Position numbers and translations under genes: made by a program. Positions 26,628-34,245 of a stretch of DNA of 64,000 nucleotides are shown one piece after another. Each line of letters opens with the position of its first letter. The first letter of the stretch is position 1. The stretch is taken from contig NZ_JAUQYP010000001.1 of the NCBI RefSeq assembly GCF_030586465.1, positions 1,659,223 to 1,723,222 of the forward strand, given 5' to 3'. The notes beneath the pieces were generated by a model. It had not been told where the DNA came from and did not search any database. It worked only from the letters and a program-made list of their open reading frames with translations. Origin of the DNA: Actinotalea lenta (lineage in GTDB: Bacteria > Actinomycetota > Actinomycetes > Actinomycetales > Cellulomonadaceae).

Positions 26628-26830
26628 ACACCACGATCGTCAAGTGGATCGGCCGCGGCCTGATCGCCGGCACGATCTTCGCCCTGCACGCCAACATCGT
26701 GCGCACCGCCTACGCCGCCGGGCACGTCCGTGGCCGGGTGCGCGGGATGCTGGACGTGACCGCGCTGGATCCGGACCGGTTCGAAGACGCCGAGTCGTGC
26801 CTGTTCAGCATCGACCGGTCGCTGCGATGA
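26624..26830 (+). CDS. Small membrane protein
   Basis: A 68-residue protein with one hydrophobic segment at about residues 8-30 and a soluble C-terminal part (DVTALDPDRFEDAESCLFSI). AGGGA lies before the ATG, and it overlaps the genes on both sides by 4 bases. Function unknown. Confidence 0.6.
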   Translation: MNTTIVKWIGRGLIAGTIFALHANIVRTAYAAGHVRGRVRGMLDVTALDPDRFEDAESCLFSIDRSLR

Positions 26831-27039
26831 CCGAGCTGTACGCGGCGACGGGCCGGCACCTGCGGGCGGTGACGCTCGAGGACGTGCGTCTGGACCTGGC
26901 GGAGTTCCTGCGCAACCCGGGCCGGCGCTACCGGGGTAGGCACTCCACCGGGGAGGTTCCCGAGGTGACGGCGGCGCTGATCTGGGAGGCAAGTGGCCTG
27001 GTCAGCGACCTGGACGCGGGGGCTAGTTCGCCACGGTGA
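26827..27039 (+). CDS. Prophage hypothetical protein, end of early operon
   Basis: A 70-residue soluble protein (TELYAATGRHLRAVTLEDVR ... TAALIWEASGLVSDLDAG). The ATG overlaps the previous stop (ATGA). A hairpin starts five bases after its stop, so it probably closes the early operon. No family recognised. Confidence 0.6.
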   Translation: MTELYAATGRHLRAVTLEDVRLDLAEFLRNPGRRYRGRHSTGEVPEVTAALIWEASGLVSDLDAGASSPR

Positions 27040-27043
27040 GCGG

Positions 27044-27088
27044 GCCGGGGGTGTCGGGACGTTGGTTGACCCGCCACCCCCGGCTTTC
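27044..27088 (+). terminator. Hairpin terminator after the early operon
   Basis: GCCGGGGGTG at 27044-27053 pairs perfectly with CACCCCCGGC at 27075-27084 (10 bp), followed directly by TTT. It starts five bases after a stop codon. The rest of the 170-base gap to 27210 may hold a late promoter, but no clear -35/-10 pair is visible. Confidence 0.55.
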
Positions 27089-27209
27089 CACGGTGAGCGT
27101 GTCGCACCGGTTGGACCTCGTGCGGCTCGCACCTCATCCCGGGGGGGTTCTGGGTGCGGGCCGTTCGTGGTCCCACCGGTGGTGTAGGTCCCCGAACCGA
27201 GGAGTCGTT

Positions 27210-27314
27210 GTGTCCATCAAGAACCTGCTGCTGACGGCCGGCGTCGCCCTGGTCGTCGTCGTGGCCTACGAGAAGTCCAAGGGCAAGGTGCCCGGTCTGA
27301 AGATGGCGCCCTGA
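27210..27314 (+). CDS. Tiny single-helix virion membrane protein
   Basis: A 34-residue peptide (MSIKNLLLTAGVALVVVVAY, then EKSKGKVPGLKMAP) with one membrane helix and a basic tail. GAGGAG precedes the GTG. It opens the structural gene cluster, so it is a candidate minor membrane protein of the virion. Confidence 0.6.
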   Translation: MSIKNLLLTAGVALVVVVAYEKSKGKVPGLKMAP

Positions 27315-27317
27315 CCC

Positions 27318-27464
27318 ATGAGGGCGCCGCGTCAGCTGATGTTCTGGGTCGCCGTCGGCGGCGTCTCGATCATCAGCACCACCCTGTTCAACATCGCCGC
27401 CGACCGTCTGCCGATCCCCGGGCTGCAGACACTCAACGCCTACAACACCCGGAGGAACGGCTGA
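27318..27464 (+). CDS. Tiny single-helix virion membrane protein
   Basis: A 48-residue protein (MRAPRQLMFWVAVGGVSIIS, then TTLFNIAADRLPIPG) with a single membrane helix at about residues 7-26. It ends one base before the capsid gene start, so it is translated just ahead of the major capsid protein. Role inferred from position. Confidence 0.6.
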   Translation: MRAPRQLMFWVAVGGVSIISTTLFNIAADRLPIPGLQTLNAYNTRRNG

Positions 27465-27465
27465 C

Positions 27466-28659
27466 ATGCCCACTGTCACGCGCGAGACCGGCACGCAGCG
27501 CTACATGCAGGGCGTGGCTGTGCCGGCAGAGTCCGTCAACCCCGCCGAGTTCTTCCGGCGCACCCGCCGCCACACGGCGACCGAGCGCACCGAGAACTAC
27601 TCGAGCGCCAACCCCCAGCCCTCGATCACGTTCCCGCTGCTGCGGTCGGACATCCTGGCCGGGATCAACATCCGGTTCGTCGGCACGGTGACCACCGTCA
27701 AGGGCGCCGGGACGGTGGCCACGGCCCGCCGCTGGCCCTACGACCTGCTCAAGGCCGTGAAGTTCTCGGCCAACGGGGTCTCCAACCTCATCAACGTCTC
27801 CGGGGCCAAGCTCAAGGCCCGCGAGGTGATGAAGAAGGGCGACCAGGACGACCGTGGTGTGTCGCGCACCATCGGCGCGGCCGCGGTCACGCAGGGCACC
27901 CTGTCGATGGCCTCGGAGTCCTGGGGCGTCGGCTCCGGGGAGACCGGCATCGCGGACGCCACCTACGACGTGGACGTGACCTGGCCCGTGCCGGTCGCCG
28001 AGGACGAGATCGACCTCGCCGGTGCGATCTTCCTGGCCACCTCGAGCACCGACCTGTCGCTGACGATCGACCTGGCGACCGTGGCCGAGCTGTTCGCGCT
28101 GACCTCCGACGCCGCGGTGACCGTGGCCGGAACCTTCCAGATCGAGACCACGAAGTACTCGATCCCGATCGGCCCGAACGGTCAGATCGTGGTGCCGGAC
28201 CTGTCGCTGTTCCACTCGCTGATCCAGTCCCGCACGACCGAGCTCGGCAACGCCGAGAACGAGTCCGTGATCGTGGGCTCGGGCGCCGGCCAGTCCCTCC
28301 TGCGCATCTTCTGGCAGGTGTGGAACGGTGCCGGGACCGCGGCGGCCCCGCTGGTGCAGAACGACGCCAACTTCGGTCTGCAGGCGTGGCGCTACGGCTC
28401 CAACGAGACCCCCGACCGGGTGGTGTCCGGCGCCCGGATGCGGCAGAAGGCCGAGCGGCTGACCAACTGCGACCTGGGCGGCCAGTACGGCTTCGGCCTG
28501 ATCGACTTCGCCGCGGAGAACGCCTTCCGCGACGTGGTGGACCTGGGCACGACCGCCGACTTCCGCCTGGTGACCACCATCGGTGACGGCGTGGTGCTCG
28601 CGAGCCCCGCGCTCGAGTACGTCACCGAGAAGGTCTACCTGTCGGGTCAGGCCGCCTGA
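27466..28659 (+). CDS. Major capsid protein, double-jelly-roll type
   Basis: A 397-residue, beta-rich protein with no Cys-rich or catalytic motif. The first barrel is suggested by RFVGTVTTVKGAGTVATARR, WPYDLLKAVKFSANG and NLINVSGAKLKARE (about residues 70-120). The second is suggested by YSIPIGPNGQIVVPDLSLFH and SLLRIFWQVWN (about residues 225-290). This matches the double-jelly-roll capsid proteins of tectivirus-like phages in length (PRD1 P3 is about 395 residues) and in the order of these segments. The call rests on pattern recognition; structure prediction would decide it. GGAGG lies upstream of the ATG. Confidence 0.75.
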   Translation: MPTVTRETGTQRYMQGVAVPAESVNPAEFFRRTRRHTATERTENYSSANPQPSITFPLLRSDILAGINIRFVGTVTTVKGAGTVATARRWPYDLLKAVKFSANGVSNLINVSGAKLKAREVMKKGDQDDRGVSRTIGAAAVTQGTLSMASESWGVGSGETGIADATYDVDVTWPVPVAEDEIDLAGAIFLATSSTDLSLTIDLATVAELFALTSDAAVTVAGTFQIETTKYSIPIGPNGQIVVPDLSLFHSLIQSRTTELGNAENESVIVGSGAGQSLLRIFWQVWNGAGTAAAPLVQNDANFGLQAWRYGSNETPDRVVSGARMRQKAERLTNCDLGGQYGFGLIDFAAENAFRDVVDLGTTADFRLVTTIGDGVVLASPALEYVTEKVYLSGQAA

Positions 28660-28661
28660 CC

Positions 28662-28922
28662 ATGGCAGCCGACTGGACCGCCCAGCCGGCCGGGGCCCGT
28701 TTCGGGCTCACGGCCGGCGGGGCGGCGACCCCGCAGCACACCGAGACGTCCTCGATCCCGGCGCCGTCGGCGGCCGAGCAGCACGCCCGGGAGCTCTGGC
28801 ACCCGGACTCCCCGCTGCTGTGGTTCGCCGGCATCGCCGCGATCACGTTCGGGTTCATGGCCGTGTCCACCAACGTCCGGGTCGGCAAGGCCAAGGCGTC
28901 GGTGGCGCTGGGCAAGTCCTGA
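28662..28922 (+). CDS. Single-helix virion membrane protein
   Basis: An 86-residue protein with a Gly/Ala/Pro-rich N-terminal half and one membrane helix at about residues 52-68 (LLWFAGIAAITFGFMAVS), then a short basic tail. It follows the capsid gene by two bases. Likely a membrane protein anchoring capsid to the internal membrane; inferred from context. Confidence 0.6.
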   Translation: MAADWTAQPAGARFGLTAGGAATPQHTETSSIPAPSAAEQHARELWHPDSPLLWFAGIAAITFGFMAVSTNVRVGKAKASVALGKS

Positions 28923-28936
28923 CCCAAGGAGCACTC

Positions 28937-29500
28937 GTGACGTTCGCAGCCCCAGCAGCTCGGGCGGTCGCCGGCAAGGCGGCCGGCCGCGCTGCTGCGC
29001 GCTCGAGCGCCAAGGCCGCGGCCGGCAAGGCGGCCAAGGCCACCACCGCCAGCGACCGCGCCAAGCAGCTGCTGGCCGCGGGCACCTCGAGGACGGACAC
29101 GGCCCGGATCATCCGTGACGAGTACGGTTCGACGCTCGCCGAGGCCCGGTCCGTGCTGCCCCCCGCACAGCCCAGCACGCCCCCCACGCCACCGGTTGAG
29201 AACGCAGAGCCCGGCCGGCCGGACGCGGCCTCCCCGTCCGGCCGGCCGGCGCCACGGCCCACCTCCGGGGGCGCCAGCGCCACGATCGGTGGCCTGGTCC
29301 TGGGCGTGCTGGCCTGGGCGGTCGGTCTGACGTGGCTGCGCTCGGGCCCGGGCGGGGTCAAGGCGCTGCTGGCGGCCAAGTTCCTCAACCGGACCGGTGC
29401 CGCCGCCCCTGCAACCGCGGGAGGCTCGGGCCGCTCCGGCTTCGGGTCCTCCGGCCAGGCCGGCGGCGGCGCCTCGGACTCGGGGGGTGGGTCGTGGTGA
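28937..29500 (+). CDS. Basic Ala/Lys-rich virion protein with a C-terminal helix
   Basis: A 187-residue protein. The first 40 residues are Ala/Lys/Arg-rich (AAARSSAKAAAGKAAKATTA), like DNA-binding histone tails; the middle is a Pro-rich linker; a membrane helix follows at about residues 115-133 (ATIGGLVLGVLAWAVGLTWL), and the tail is Gly/Ser-rich. A DNA-contacting membrane protein is a reasonable guess. The start is a GTG with AAGGAG upstream. Confidence 0.6.
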   Translation: MTFAAPAARAVAGKAAGRAAARSSAKAAAGKAAKATTASDRAKQLLAAGTSRTDTARIIRDEYGSTLAEARSVLPPAQPSTPPTPPVENAEPGRPDAASPSGRPAPRPTSGGASATIGGLVLGVLAWAVGLTWLRSGPGGVKALLAAKFLNRTGAAAPATAGGSGRSGFGSSGQAGGGASDSGGGSW

Positions 29501-29613
29501 AGGGTTCGGCGGCCGGCGGCGCGGTGCTGATGATCCTGGGCGTGTGGGTCATCACGCAGGTCGTGGCCGGCAACGCGCTGCAGCGCCTGGGGATCGTGGG
29601 GTCCAGCTCGTGA
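29497..29613 (+). CDS. Tiny single-helix virion membrane protein
   Basis: A 38-residue peptide, MKGSAAGGAVLMILGVWVIT and a short tail, almost entirely one membrane helix. GTGA overlaps at both ends support translation. Candidate minor membrane protein. Confidence 0.6.
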   Translation: MKGSAAGGAVLMILGVWVITQVVAGNALQRLGIVGSSS

Positions 29614-29849
29614 GGGCGCTCACCTCGGCCCTGACCGCTGGCCTCGGTCTGATCGCCCTGCAGGCCATCGTGTCCCGCGGCGGATCGGGGCGCGTGGGCC
29701 AGGCGTTCGCCGGCCTGCAGTCCGTCATCAACAGGGCCCTTGACCCCACCGTGCCGGCGGTCCCGGACCGGCGCACCACCACCAGCACGCCCACCGTCAC
29801 ACCGTCGTCGTTCACCGGACCGTCGCTGCCCGCCCCGGTCAGCGCCTGA
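29610..29849 (+). CDS. Small virion protein with an N-terminal helix
   Basis: A 79-residue protein with a hydrophobic N-terminal segment (LTSALTAGLGLIALQAIVS) and a Thr/Pro/Ser-rich C-terminal tail that is probably disordered. It overlaps the previous gene by four bases. No family recognised. Confidence 0.6.
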   Translation: MRALTSALTAGLGLIALQAIVSRGGSGRVGQAFAGLQSVINRALDPTVPAVPDRRTTTSTPTVTPSSFTGPSLPAPVSA

Positions 29850-29858
29850 GGAGGAACC

Positions 29859-29999
29859 ATGCTTCGCCAGATGCTCAAGTACGGCACGGGGCTCATCGCG
29901 CTGTACCTGGTCGTGTTCAACGCCGAGGGCGCCCGGAAGGTCATCGCCGAGGGCGCGCGCGGCGGTATCGGCACGATCAAGGCTTTCCAGGGTCGCTGA
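29859..29999 (+). CDS. Tiny single-helix virion membrane protein
   Basis: A 46-residue protein (MLRQMLKYGTGLIALYLVVF, then NAEGARKVIAEG) with one membrane helix at about residues 8-21. A perfect GAGGAGGA lies just before the ATG, one of the strongest ribosome sites in the cluster, which suggests high expression. Confidence 0.65.
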   Translation: MLRQMLKYGTGLIALYLVVFNAEGARKVIAEGARGGIGTIKAFQGR

Positions 30000-30002
30000 G
30001 CC

Positions 30003-30323
30003 ATGGCCCACAACAACGCGATCAACGCCCGCGTGGTGGAGATCACCGAGTACGGCACCGACCCGCGCGGGTGGGGGCTGTTCGCCGCGGTGACCGCCGC
30101 AGCCGGCCGCACCCGGGCCGCCGCCCGCCGGGTCCTGGACCCGATCGAGCGGTTCTCCGGGTACGCCGTGGCCCCCCAGGGGTTCACCGGGGCAGCCAAC
30201 CTCGGCTCCGCCCGGCCGGTGTCCAAGGAGACCTCAACGCTGCCCGACGAGCGGGCCGCCGGGGTGCTGTCGACCCCGGCTGAGACGATCTTCGCCCAGC
30301 GGCTGGGCAGGAAGGCCGGCTGA
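30003..30323 (+). CDS. Virion-cluster hypothetical protein
   Basis: A 106-residue protein without a clear membrane helix (NNAINARVVEITEYGTDPRG, then a short Ala/Arg-rich helix and a soluble tail ending ETIFAQRLGRKAG). Its last base is the first base of the next ATG. Possible minor capsid or assembly protein. Confidence 0.55.
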   Translation: MAHNNAINARVVEITEYGTDPRGWGLFAAVTAAAGRTRAAARRVLDPIERFSGYAVAPQGFTGAANLGSARPVSKETSTLPDERAAGVLSTPAETIFAQRLGRKAG

Positions 30324-30892
30324 TGAACCTCGCCCAGCTCAAGGCGTCCCTGGCGCGCAACAAGAAGCCGCTGGCCATCGCCGGCGCCGTCGGCGTGGCC
30401 GGCCTCGCCTGGGCGACCTCCCGGCGCAAGTCCGGCGGGGCGACCTCGAGCGGGACCAGCTCGGCCGTGTCCTACCCGTCCGGGTCGGCGCCGTCCCCGT
30501 CCTACTACACCCCCGGGTCGGCCGGGACCTACGACTCGACCGGCACCGACGTGTACAACGCGCTGCAGCCCCAGCTGCAGGACATTCGCGACCAGCTCAA
30601 CCAGCTGAACAACCCGGACCCGTCGACCATCCCCACCCCGGTGCCGGCCGACCCGGGCACCTCCGTGCCGCCCGGGGAGACCATGACCCCGGTGTCCCAG
30701 GGGTACTACCGGCGCGCCGGCACGACCGCGGTGTACGAGGCGTTCAACAACGGCACCATGAAGTGGCTGGACCGTGCCGCGTACCTGGCCGCGGGCAAGC
30801 CCAAGTACACCGACGTCAACGCCACCGACCCGCTGTGGAACCGCACCGTGGTCGGCACCGACGCGCCGGCCAAGTACCGGACGCCCAAGTGA
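30323..30892 (+). CDS. Membrane-anchored virion protein with a DPLW module
   Basis: A 189-residue protein. A membrane helix lies at about residues 17-33, then a Ser/Pro/Tyr-rich stalk, a short coiled segment (LQPQLQDIRDQLNQLNNP) and a C-terminal module at about residues 130-183: YYRRAGTTAVYEAFNNGTMK, WLDRAAYLAAGKPKYTDV, then DPLWNRTVVG. The same module pattern recurs twice in the endolysin-like protein at 34242-35129. It could bind the cell wall. Orientation suggests a stalked surface or vertex protein. Confidence 0.6.
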   Translation: MNLAQLKASLARNKKPLAIAGAVGVAGLAWATSRRKSGGATSSGTSSAVSYPSGSAPSPSYYTPGSAGTYDSTGTDVYNALQPQLQDIRDQLNQLNNPDPSTIPTPVPADPGTSVPPGETMTPVSQGYYRRAGTTAVYEAFNNGTMKWLDRAAYLAAGKPKYTDVNATDPLWNRTVVGTDAPAKYRTPK

Positions 30893-31476
30893 GTGGCGTC
30901 GACTCCCAGCTGGGCGGGGTCAAGCCCTGGGTGCGTTCGGCGGCCGACCAGCTCGCCGGCGCGTTCGGCCTGTCCACCGTGTACGGGTACCGGGCCGGGG
31001 ACACCGCCGACCCGACCACCGGGCACAGCACCGGGCTGGCCGTGGACTTCCCCACCGGCAAGGCCGTGGGCGACAAGCTCGTGGCCTACGTGCAGGCCCA
31101 CGCCTCCGCCCTGGGGGTCAAGTACCTGATCTGGCAGCAGCGCCGCTGGACCCCCGGCGGCGGGTGGACGGCGATGGCCTACCGGCCCGGGTCCAAGCCC
31201 GGGTACGACCCCAACCACATGCGACACGTGCACATCTCGTGGAACACCACCGCGCCCACCGGGGCCAGCGGCGGGGCCACGGTCACCCCCACGGCAGCGA
31301 AGACGGGAGTCTCGATGAACCCGCTGGACGCACTGAACCCCACCACCTGGGGCAACACGATCATGGGTGCCGCGCTCACCCTGGCCGGCGTCGCCGCCGG
31401 CCTCACCCTGGTCATCATGGGCGTGTCGGCCGTGGTCAGCCCGAAGATCGTCAAGGCTGCCGGGGCGGTGCTGTGA
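30889..31476 (+). CDS. Virion-associated peptidoglycan hydrolase with a C-terminal membrane helix
   Basis: A 195-residue protein. Residues 1-120 match the ARB_07466-type, D-Ala-D-Ala-peptidase-like domain: TGLAVDFPTGKAVGDK, LIWQQRRWTPGGGW and the terminal NHMRHVHISWN, in which His and Asp residues would bind zinc. A membrane helix follows at about residues 158-182. Being membrane-anchored and in the structural cluster, it is probably carried in the virion to open the cell wall at entry, as P7 does in PRD1. The GTG overlaps the previous stop. Confidence 0.7.
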   Translation: MSGVDSQLGGVKPWVRSAADQLAGAFGLSTVYGYRAGDTADPTTGHSTGLAVDFPTGKAVGDKLVAYVQAHASALGVKYLIWQQRRWTPGGGWTAMAYRPGSKPGYDPNHMRHVHISWNTTAPTGASGGATVTPTAAKTGVSMNPLDALNPTTWGNTIMGAALTLAGVAAGLTLVIMGVSAVVSPKIVKAAGAVL

Positions 31477-31877
31477 TGGGCGCCGTCGAGCAGCAGCTGC
31501 AGCAGCTCGCCACGAGCTTCGACCGGTACGCCGCCCAGCTCGCCTCCGGGCTGCGGTCCTTCGAGGGCGCGATCGCGCTGCGCGCCGCCCGCAACGTGCC
31601 CGTGGGCGCCGGCGGGCGCACCCTGGCGCAGAACGGCCAGGGCCGGCTGGTCGGCTGGTCGCTGCGCGCCACCGGCGGACCGGTCACCGTCGCCATCCGG
31701 GACTCCACGCAGGCCGACAACGGGGACTACCTCGCGTTCGTCGAGCTCGCCGCCGAGACCTCCGAGACCGTGGCCCTGGGCGACGGCGTGAGCTTCGTCA
31801 ACGGCCTGTACATCGTGGCCAGCTCGACCGGCGCCGGGGTGCTGCAGGGGTCGGTGTGGGTCGGGGCGGTCTCCTGA
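31476..31877 (+). CDS. Beta-rich minor structural protein
   Basis: A 133-residue protein. A short N-terminal helix (EQQLQQLATSFDRYAAQLAS) is followed by a beta-rich C-terminal domain with alternating strands (LVGWSLRATGGPVTVAIRDS ... VLQGSVWVGAV). It could be a vertex (penton-like) jelly-roll protein; this is inference from size and composition. Junctions on both sides are TGATG (1-base overlaps). Confidence 0.5.
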   Translation: MGAVEQQLQQLATSFDRYAAQLASGLRSFEGAIALRAARNVPVGAGGRTLAQNGQGRLVGWSLRATGGPVTVAIRDSTQADNGDYLAFVELAAETSETVALGDGVSFVNGLYIVASSTGAGVLQGSVWVGAVS

Positions 31878-32161
31878 TGCTGCCCGTGTCCTCCGACGTC
31901 GCCGGCGTGGCCCTGGTCGTGCTGCTGCTGTGGTCGGTGTTCCTGGCCCTGCGCTCCGACACCCGCCTGTCCAAGCGGTTCGAGTCCCGGATCGGGGCGC
32001 TCGAGCGGTCCAACCGGCGCGCCTACAAGCGGATCCACCAGCTCGAGGACGTGCTGCGAGCTGAGGGGGTCACGGTCCCTCCTTGGCCGGACCCCGAACC
32101 CGACGAGGACGACGACGAACCACCCCAGCGCTTCCGAGTGAGAGGACCGATCTTCCGATGA
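31877..32161 (+). CDS. Membrane protein with a coiled coil
   Basis: A 94-residue protein with a membrane helix at about residues 7-23 (VAGVALVVLLLWSVFLAL), a charged coiled-coil segment (SRIGALERSNRRAYKRIHQL) and an acidic tail (DPEPDEDDDEPPQ). The layout resembles spanin or lysis-regulator proteins and it lies just before a holin-like gene. Confidence 0.55.
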   Translation: MLPVSSDVAGVALVVLLLWSVFLALRSDTRLSKRFESRIGALERSNRRAYKRIHQLEDVLRAEGVTVPPWPDPEPDEDDDEPPQRFRVRGPIFR

Positions 32162-32397
32162 GCAAGTTCCCCGCCGACCTGGCCGCGTTCATCCTCGCCG
32201 GCCTGTCCGTGATCGCCATCACCGTGCTCGCCGCCCTCGGGGTGTCCGTGCCCGAGGTGCTGGCCACCGTCGCCCTGGTCTCCGCCGGCGCCGGCGGCGG
32301 CGCGGCCCTGCCCCGCATGGCCCGCCCCGCCCCGCCGGTCGAGCCCGCCACACCGGCCCCGCCGGCGGCGCCCAAGGGAACCGGTGTGATCCCGTGA
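32158..32397 (+). CDS. Holin-like two-helix membrane protein
   Basis: A 79-residue protein with hydrophobic segments at about residues 8-28 and 31-50 and a Pro/Ala-rich C-terminal tail. Small size, two helices and proximity to the endolysin-like gene fit a holin, but the Pro-rich tail is not diagnostic. It overlaps both neighbours by four bases. Confidence 0.5.
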   Translation: MSKFPADLAAFILAGLSVIAITVLAALGVSVPEVLATVALVSAGAGGGAALPRMARPAPPVEPATPAPPAAPKGTGVIP

Positions 32398-32540
32398 GGC
32401 GCCACCCGATCCGCTCCCAGCAGGTGACCGTGGTCGCCGCCACGGCCATGCTGTTCGCCGGGTCGTGGCTGCTGTGGGACGCCTACGAGCGGCGCGGACG
32501 GTTCCGCCCGTGGTTCACCCGGATGATCCCCGGCGCATGA
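32394..32540 (+). CDS. Tiny single-helix membrane protein
   Basis: A 48-residue protein (RRHPIRSQQVTVVAATAMLF, then AGSWLLWDAYERRGRF) with one membrane helix flanked by basic residues. It overlaps the genes on both sides by four bases. Possible virion membrane or lysis protein. Confidence 0.55.
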   Translation: MRRHPIRSQQVTVVAATAMLFAGSWLLWDAYERRGRFRPWFTRMIPGA

Positions 32541-32926
32541 CCGGGGTCCTGCTGCCGGCCGCGCTGCCGGCCGCATCCGGGTGGTCCCTGGTGGACAACC
32601 TCACCGACGCCAAGGTCACCGGGCCGGCCATCGCCGGGACCGCCACCGCCGACTTCGGGCAGCTGCCCGACAACGAGCTGTGGCTGATCGACCACGCCGT
32701 GGTGTTCTGCGACTCGGCCGCGGCCACCACCGTGCGCTGGTACGCCGGCGACACGATCCCCTCGAGGCTGCTGGACGGGTCCGACTCGGGCAACTTCGAC
32801 GTCGGTGACTGGCCCGCCGGGCTGCTGATCCGGCCCTCGCAGAACCTCCTGGTGCAGTGGTCCGGCGCCGACGACCTCGCCGTGGGCACGGTCACCATCC
32901 AGTACCGGCTGCTGCGGAGGACCTGA
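32537..32926 (+). CDS. Beta-rich structural protein
   Basis: A 129-residue protein with alternating strands (WSLVDNLTDAKVTGPAIAG, LWLIDHAVVFCDSAAATTV, LLVQWSGADDLAVGTVTIQY). It resembles the small jelly-roll or spike-adaptor proteins found beside fibre genes. It precedes the spike gene with a TGATG junction, suggesting it connects spike to capsid. Confidence 0.5.
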   Translation: MTGVLLPAALPAASGWSLVDNLTDAKVTGPAIAGTATADFGQLPDNELWLIDHAVVFCDSAAATTVRWYAGDTIPSRLLDGSDSGNFDVGDWPAGLLIRPSQNLLVQWSGADDLAVGTVTIQYRLLRRT

Positions 32927-34245
32927 TGGGGTTCCGCAACCCGGTCACGTCGCTGCGCGCCGATCAGATCACCCCCGGCACCCTGCAACCCGGGGTCACC
33001 CTGCCGGCCGCCCAGGTGTCCGACGGCACCCTGGGTCTCGGGGTGGTCGCCGCCGCCCTGGCCGATGGCACCGTGACACCCGCCGCGCTGGCCGACGCCG
33101 CCGTGACCACCGCCAAGCTCGCCGCCGGGTCGGTCACCTCCCCGGCCATGGCCGCCGGCGCCATCCTGGCCGACGCGATCGCCGCCGGCGCCGTCACAGA
33201 TGCCGCGATCGCTGACGCCGCCGTCAAGGCCGTCGCCCTGGCCGGTGGGGCAGTCACCGGGGACAAGATCGCCGCCGGGGCCGTGACCGCCACCGCGATC
33301 GCCGCCGGCGCGATCCTGGCCGGCAAGCTCGCCGCCGGCGCGGTCACCGCCGACAAGATCGCCGCCGGCGCGGTGACCGCTACCGCGATCGGGGCCGATG
33401 CGGTCTACGCCGGTGCGATCGCCGCCGGCGCCGTGGGGGCCGCCGAGATCGCCGCCGGCGCGATCACCGCGGCGAAGATCGCCGCCGGGGCCATCACCGC
33501 GGACAAGATCGCCGCCGGCGCGATCGACGGGACCACGATCACCGGGGCCATCATCCGTACCGCGGCCACCGGCCAGCGCGTCCAGCTCGGCAACGACTCC
33601 GACCGGATCGACTTCTACTCCGACGCCGGCCAGACCTCCGAGACCTCCCCCGGGTACCTGCGCATCGGCGAGGACTGGTCCGCCGGCCCCGCCCGCCCGA
33701 TCGTCGAGCTCGCCACCCCTGAGGTGTCCGGGGTGGCCGACACGGTGAGCCGGCTCACCGGGTACGGCGGCAACGGGTTCACCAACCCCACCTGGACCCT
33801 CGACGCGCCCCTGGCCGCCCCGAACCTGACCGCCGGGCTCGAGGACCCGCCCGTGGTGCGCGTGCACAAGTCCACATCGGTGGTTTGGTCCACCTCGACG
33901 TGGCAGTACATGGCCTGGGACGTCGCAGACGAGAACCCCGACAGCATGTTCTCGCCAGCCACCAGCGTGAGCGCGATCTTCTGCCGGTACTCCGGCCTGT
34001 ACCACCTGAGCGTCACAGCGGCGTTCCTCGGCTCCGGGAACCGATACCTGGCGTACTCGGTCAACGACGGAGCACGCAAGCGGCTGTGCAACTCCGACAC
34101 CACGGACCCCGAGTTGTCCGGCACCGACCTGGTGCGCATGACCGCCGGGCAGTACCTCCGGTTGCTGGCCTATTCGTCCTCGGGAGGGACCATGAATGCG
34201 ATCGACGGAAGCCCGCGCGTATCGATGGTGTGGGTGCGGCGATGA
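32926..34245 (+). CDS. Spike/fibre protein with decapeptide repeats and a C1q-like head
   Basis: A 439-residue protein. After a short N-terminal region, about residues 40-207 consist of some sixteen 10-residue repeats of the form IAAGAVTADK, typical of trimeric fibre shafts. A segment with DSDRIDFYSDAGQTSE follows, and the C-terminal 140 residues form a beta-rich head (GLYHLSVTAAFLGSGNRYLA ... VSMVWVRR) like C1q/TNF-type receptor-binding domains. It is the likely host-recognition protein. The repeats also give GCC/GCG-rich DNA that could recombine. Confidence 0.75.
   Translation: MGFRNPVTSLRADQITPGTLQPGVTLPAAQVSDGTLGLGVVAAALADGTVTPAALADAAVTTAKLAAGSVTSPAMAAGAILADAIAAGAVTDAAIADAAVKAVALAGGAVTGDKIAAGAVTATAIAAGAILAGKLAAGAVTADKIAAGAVTATAIGADAVYAGAIAAGAVGAAEIAAGAITAAKIAAGAITADKIAAGAIDGTTITGAIIRTAATGQRVQLGNDSDRIDFYSDAGQTSETSPGYLRIGEDWSAGPARPIVELATPEVSGVADTVSRLTGYGGNGFTNPTWTLDAPLAAPNLTAGLEDPPVVRVHKSTSVVWSTSTWQYMAWDVADENPDSMFSPATSVSAIFCRYSGLYHLSVTAAFLGSGNRYLAYSVNDGARKRLCNSDTTDPELSGTDLVRMTAGQYLRLLAYSSSGGTMNAIDGSPRVSMVWVRR

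Noticed and set aside
27040..27209. Defined late promoter before the structural operon
   Set aside because: TTGACC and TTGGAC hexamers occur, but neither has a convincing -10 partner, so no promoter was listed.
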